From positions 1-6,765 of the forward strand of contig JAQVUQ010000154.1 of NCBI GenBank assembly GCA_028699365.1: DNA of 6,765 nt. Direction: 5' to 3'. The translations under genes and the position numbers were made by a program. Origin of the DNA: a bacterium (GTDB lineage: Bacteria; UBP13; UBA5359). Numbering within the stretch: position 1 is the first letter of the stretch; each line of letters begins with the position of its first letter. This document shows, in pieces, positions 5,921 through 6,765 of the stretch. The notes below the pieces were generated by a model. That model was not told where the DNA came from. It saw only the letters and a program-made list of their open reading frames with translations, and searched no databases.

Positions 5921-6400
5921 ATGAGTTGCCGGGAGAAATCCCCCTGGATAGTTCATTTTAATTGCAATAGTTGCAACGGGTGCGATATAGAGTTCCTGGC
6001 CTGTCTGACGCCGATATACGATGTGGAGCGTTTCGGCATCGTGCATGTGGGAAATCCCAAGCACGCCGATATCCTGGTAGTAAGCGGGGCGGTGAACCAT
6101 CGCAATGCCAGGGTGTTGAAGAACGTTTACGAGCAGATGCCCTCGCCCAAAGCGGTGGTGGCTCTGGGAGCGTGCGGCGCTACCGGCGGCATTATGGCCG
6201 ATTGTTATAACGTTCTGGGCGGGGTGGAGAAGGTCATTCCCGTAGATGTTCTTGTGCCCGGCTGTCCGCCGCGTCCGGAGGCCATCATGGACGGCATACT
6301 GCAGGCAGCCAAACTGCTGAACGTGCGCCGGGAGGATCGTCCCATAGAGGCCGAGGTGCGATTGACGCTTCAGCCCGTGGGTGAACCTGAAAATGTCTGA
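5921..6400 (+). CDS. echC: Ech hydrogenase subunit C, [NiFe] hydrogenase small subunit (NuoB-like)
   Basis: A 159-residue soluble peripheral subunit carrying the proximal 4Fe-4S cluster that passes electrons to the Ni-Fe site. The likely ligands are Cys18 and Cys21 in CNSCNGCDIEF, Cys85 in ALGACGATGG, and Cys115 in VPGCPPRPEAI. The spaced CNGC motif, instead of the adjacent Cys-Cys of complex I NuoB, marks it as a hydrogenase subunit. Cys3, Cys15, Cys28 and Cys95 are additional. Its length agrees with EchC (about 150-160). AAGGAAG at 5907-5913 lies seven bases before the ATG. It is followed 27 bases later by echD in the same direction. The overall call is secure. Confidence 0.95.
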   Translation: MSCREKSPWIVHFNCNSCNGCDIEFLACLTPIYDVERFGIVHVGNPKHADILVVSGAVNHRNARVLKNVYEQMPSPKAVVALGACGATGGIMADCYNVLGGVEKVIPVDVLVPGCPPRPEAIMDGILQAAKLLNVRREDRPIEAEVRLTLQPVGEPENV

Positions 6401-6427
6401 AGAAGCTTGTGCATGGGAGAGATGAGA

Positions 6428-6765
6428 ATGGGTTCGATAGATGCGATAGAGATAAGCCTGGATAATCTCCTGCAGGAGGTTTCCGGCAAGCACAGGCAGG
6501 GGTATCGTTTTGTGACCATGACCTGCACGGATGTGGGAGACGGCTACGATATCCTCTATCATTTCGATAAGGATTATGAGCTTTTCAACCTGCGCCTTTA
6601 TCTGAAGAAGGGCGAAGAGCTGCTCAGCATATCGTCGGTTTTCTTTGCTGCGTTGCTGGCGGAGAACGAGATCAAGGATCTCTTCGGTATTCCCGTCAGG
6701 GACCTGGCCATAGATTACGGCGGCAGATTTCTGCTGACCGAGGATGCGCCGGTGGCCCCCATGGG
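6428..6765 (+). CDS. echD: Ech hydrogenase subunit D, NuoC-like (3' end outside window)
   Basis: The frame is open from ATG 6428 to the window end and gives 112 residues, near the full length of EchD (about 110-130). It resembles the 30-kDa NuoC family: YRFVTMTCTD near residues 26-35, then a beta-rich stretch with NLRLYLKKGEE, and the family block ENEIKDLFGI (79-88), equivalent to the E-x-x-DxFGI of NuoC. LLTEDAPVAPM at the end is the usual C-terminus of this family. In Ech this subunit docks with the large and small subunits and carries no cofactor. GGGAGA at 6415-6420 is seven bases before ATG 6428. In-frame ATGs at 6413 and 6422 are possible but poorly spaced from it. The large subunit echE and the ferredoxin subunit echF should follow. 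Confidence 0.9.
   Translation, partial: MGSIDAIEISLDNLLQEVSGKHRQGYRFVTMTCTDVGDGYDILYHFDKDYELFNLRLYLKKGEELLSISSVFFAALLAENEIKDLFGIPVRDLAIDYGGRFLLTEDAPVAPM

Noticed and set aside
5903-6562. Minus-strand open frame of 219 codons opposite echC and echD
   Set aside because: It overlaps two well-supported genes and shows no domain or conserved motif of its own.
3144-6765. Respiratory complex I (nuo) or formate hydrogenlyase (hyc/hyf) operon
   Set aside because: Complex I order is A-B-C-D-H with L later, and its NuoB has adjacent cysteines. Hyc/Hyf have a fused NuoC-NuoD subunit and place the small subunit last. The order, the CNGC motif and the lengths here fit Ech.
1-6765. CRISPR array, tRNA, rRNA or insertion sequence
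   Set aside because: No regularly spaced repeats, cloverleaf-like segments, rRNA-like conserved stretches or transposase coding were seen anywhere in the window.

Overview
The window is a gene-dense stretch of an anaerobic bacterium's chromosome, with every supported gene on the + strand. Evidence for a strict or facultative anaerobe with ferredoxin- and hydrogen-based energy metabolism is the combination of a membrane pyrophosphatase, a HydE-type hydrogenase maturase and an Ech-type membrane [NiFe] hydrogenase. Most genes are GC-rich (about 60% in the blocks I sampled), are preceded by Shine-Dalgarno sequences and use ATA and AGG codons freely. Anaerobic Firmicutes/Clostridia or Dehalococcoidia-like Chloroflexi would fit, but the sequence alone does not settle the phylum.

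Layout. (1) 3-908: C-terminal 301 residues of a proton-pumping membrane pyrophosphatase (hppA) with the K+-independent signature, closed by a long perfect hairpin at 969-1007. (2) 1099-1572: a small NYN/PIN-like (LabA/DUF88) nuclease gene, clearly more AT-rich than its neighbours, with its own promoter-like sequences and a weak terminator-like hairpin behind it. It looks like an inserted accessory gene. (3) 1720-3045: an unusual fusion of an N-terminal HypC-like domain and a radical-SAM HydE-like domain. (4) 3037-3143: a near-consensus sigma70 promoter overlapping the end of the fusion gene, followed by a leader that contains a hairpin plus T-rich terminator-like sequence. (5) 3144-6765: the first four genes of an ech operon in the order echA-echB-echC-echD, with echD cut by the window edge. 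The large subunit (echE) and ferredoxin subunit (echF) are expected just downstream.

How the genes fit together. Ech couples reduced-ferredoxin oxidation and H2 evolution (or the reverse) to ion translocation. The H+-pyrophosphatase also contributes to, or uses, the proton gradient. The HypC-HydE fusion is plausibly a maturation factor handling an iron-CO/CN precursor. It joins a carrier domain of the [NiFe] pathway to an enzyme domain of the [FeFe] pathway, and it sits directly upstream of a [NiFe] hydrogenase operon. This is the most interesting item in the window. The second is the terminator-like element between the ech promoter and echA, which could be an attenuator as well as the end of the fusion-gene transcript.
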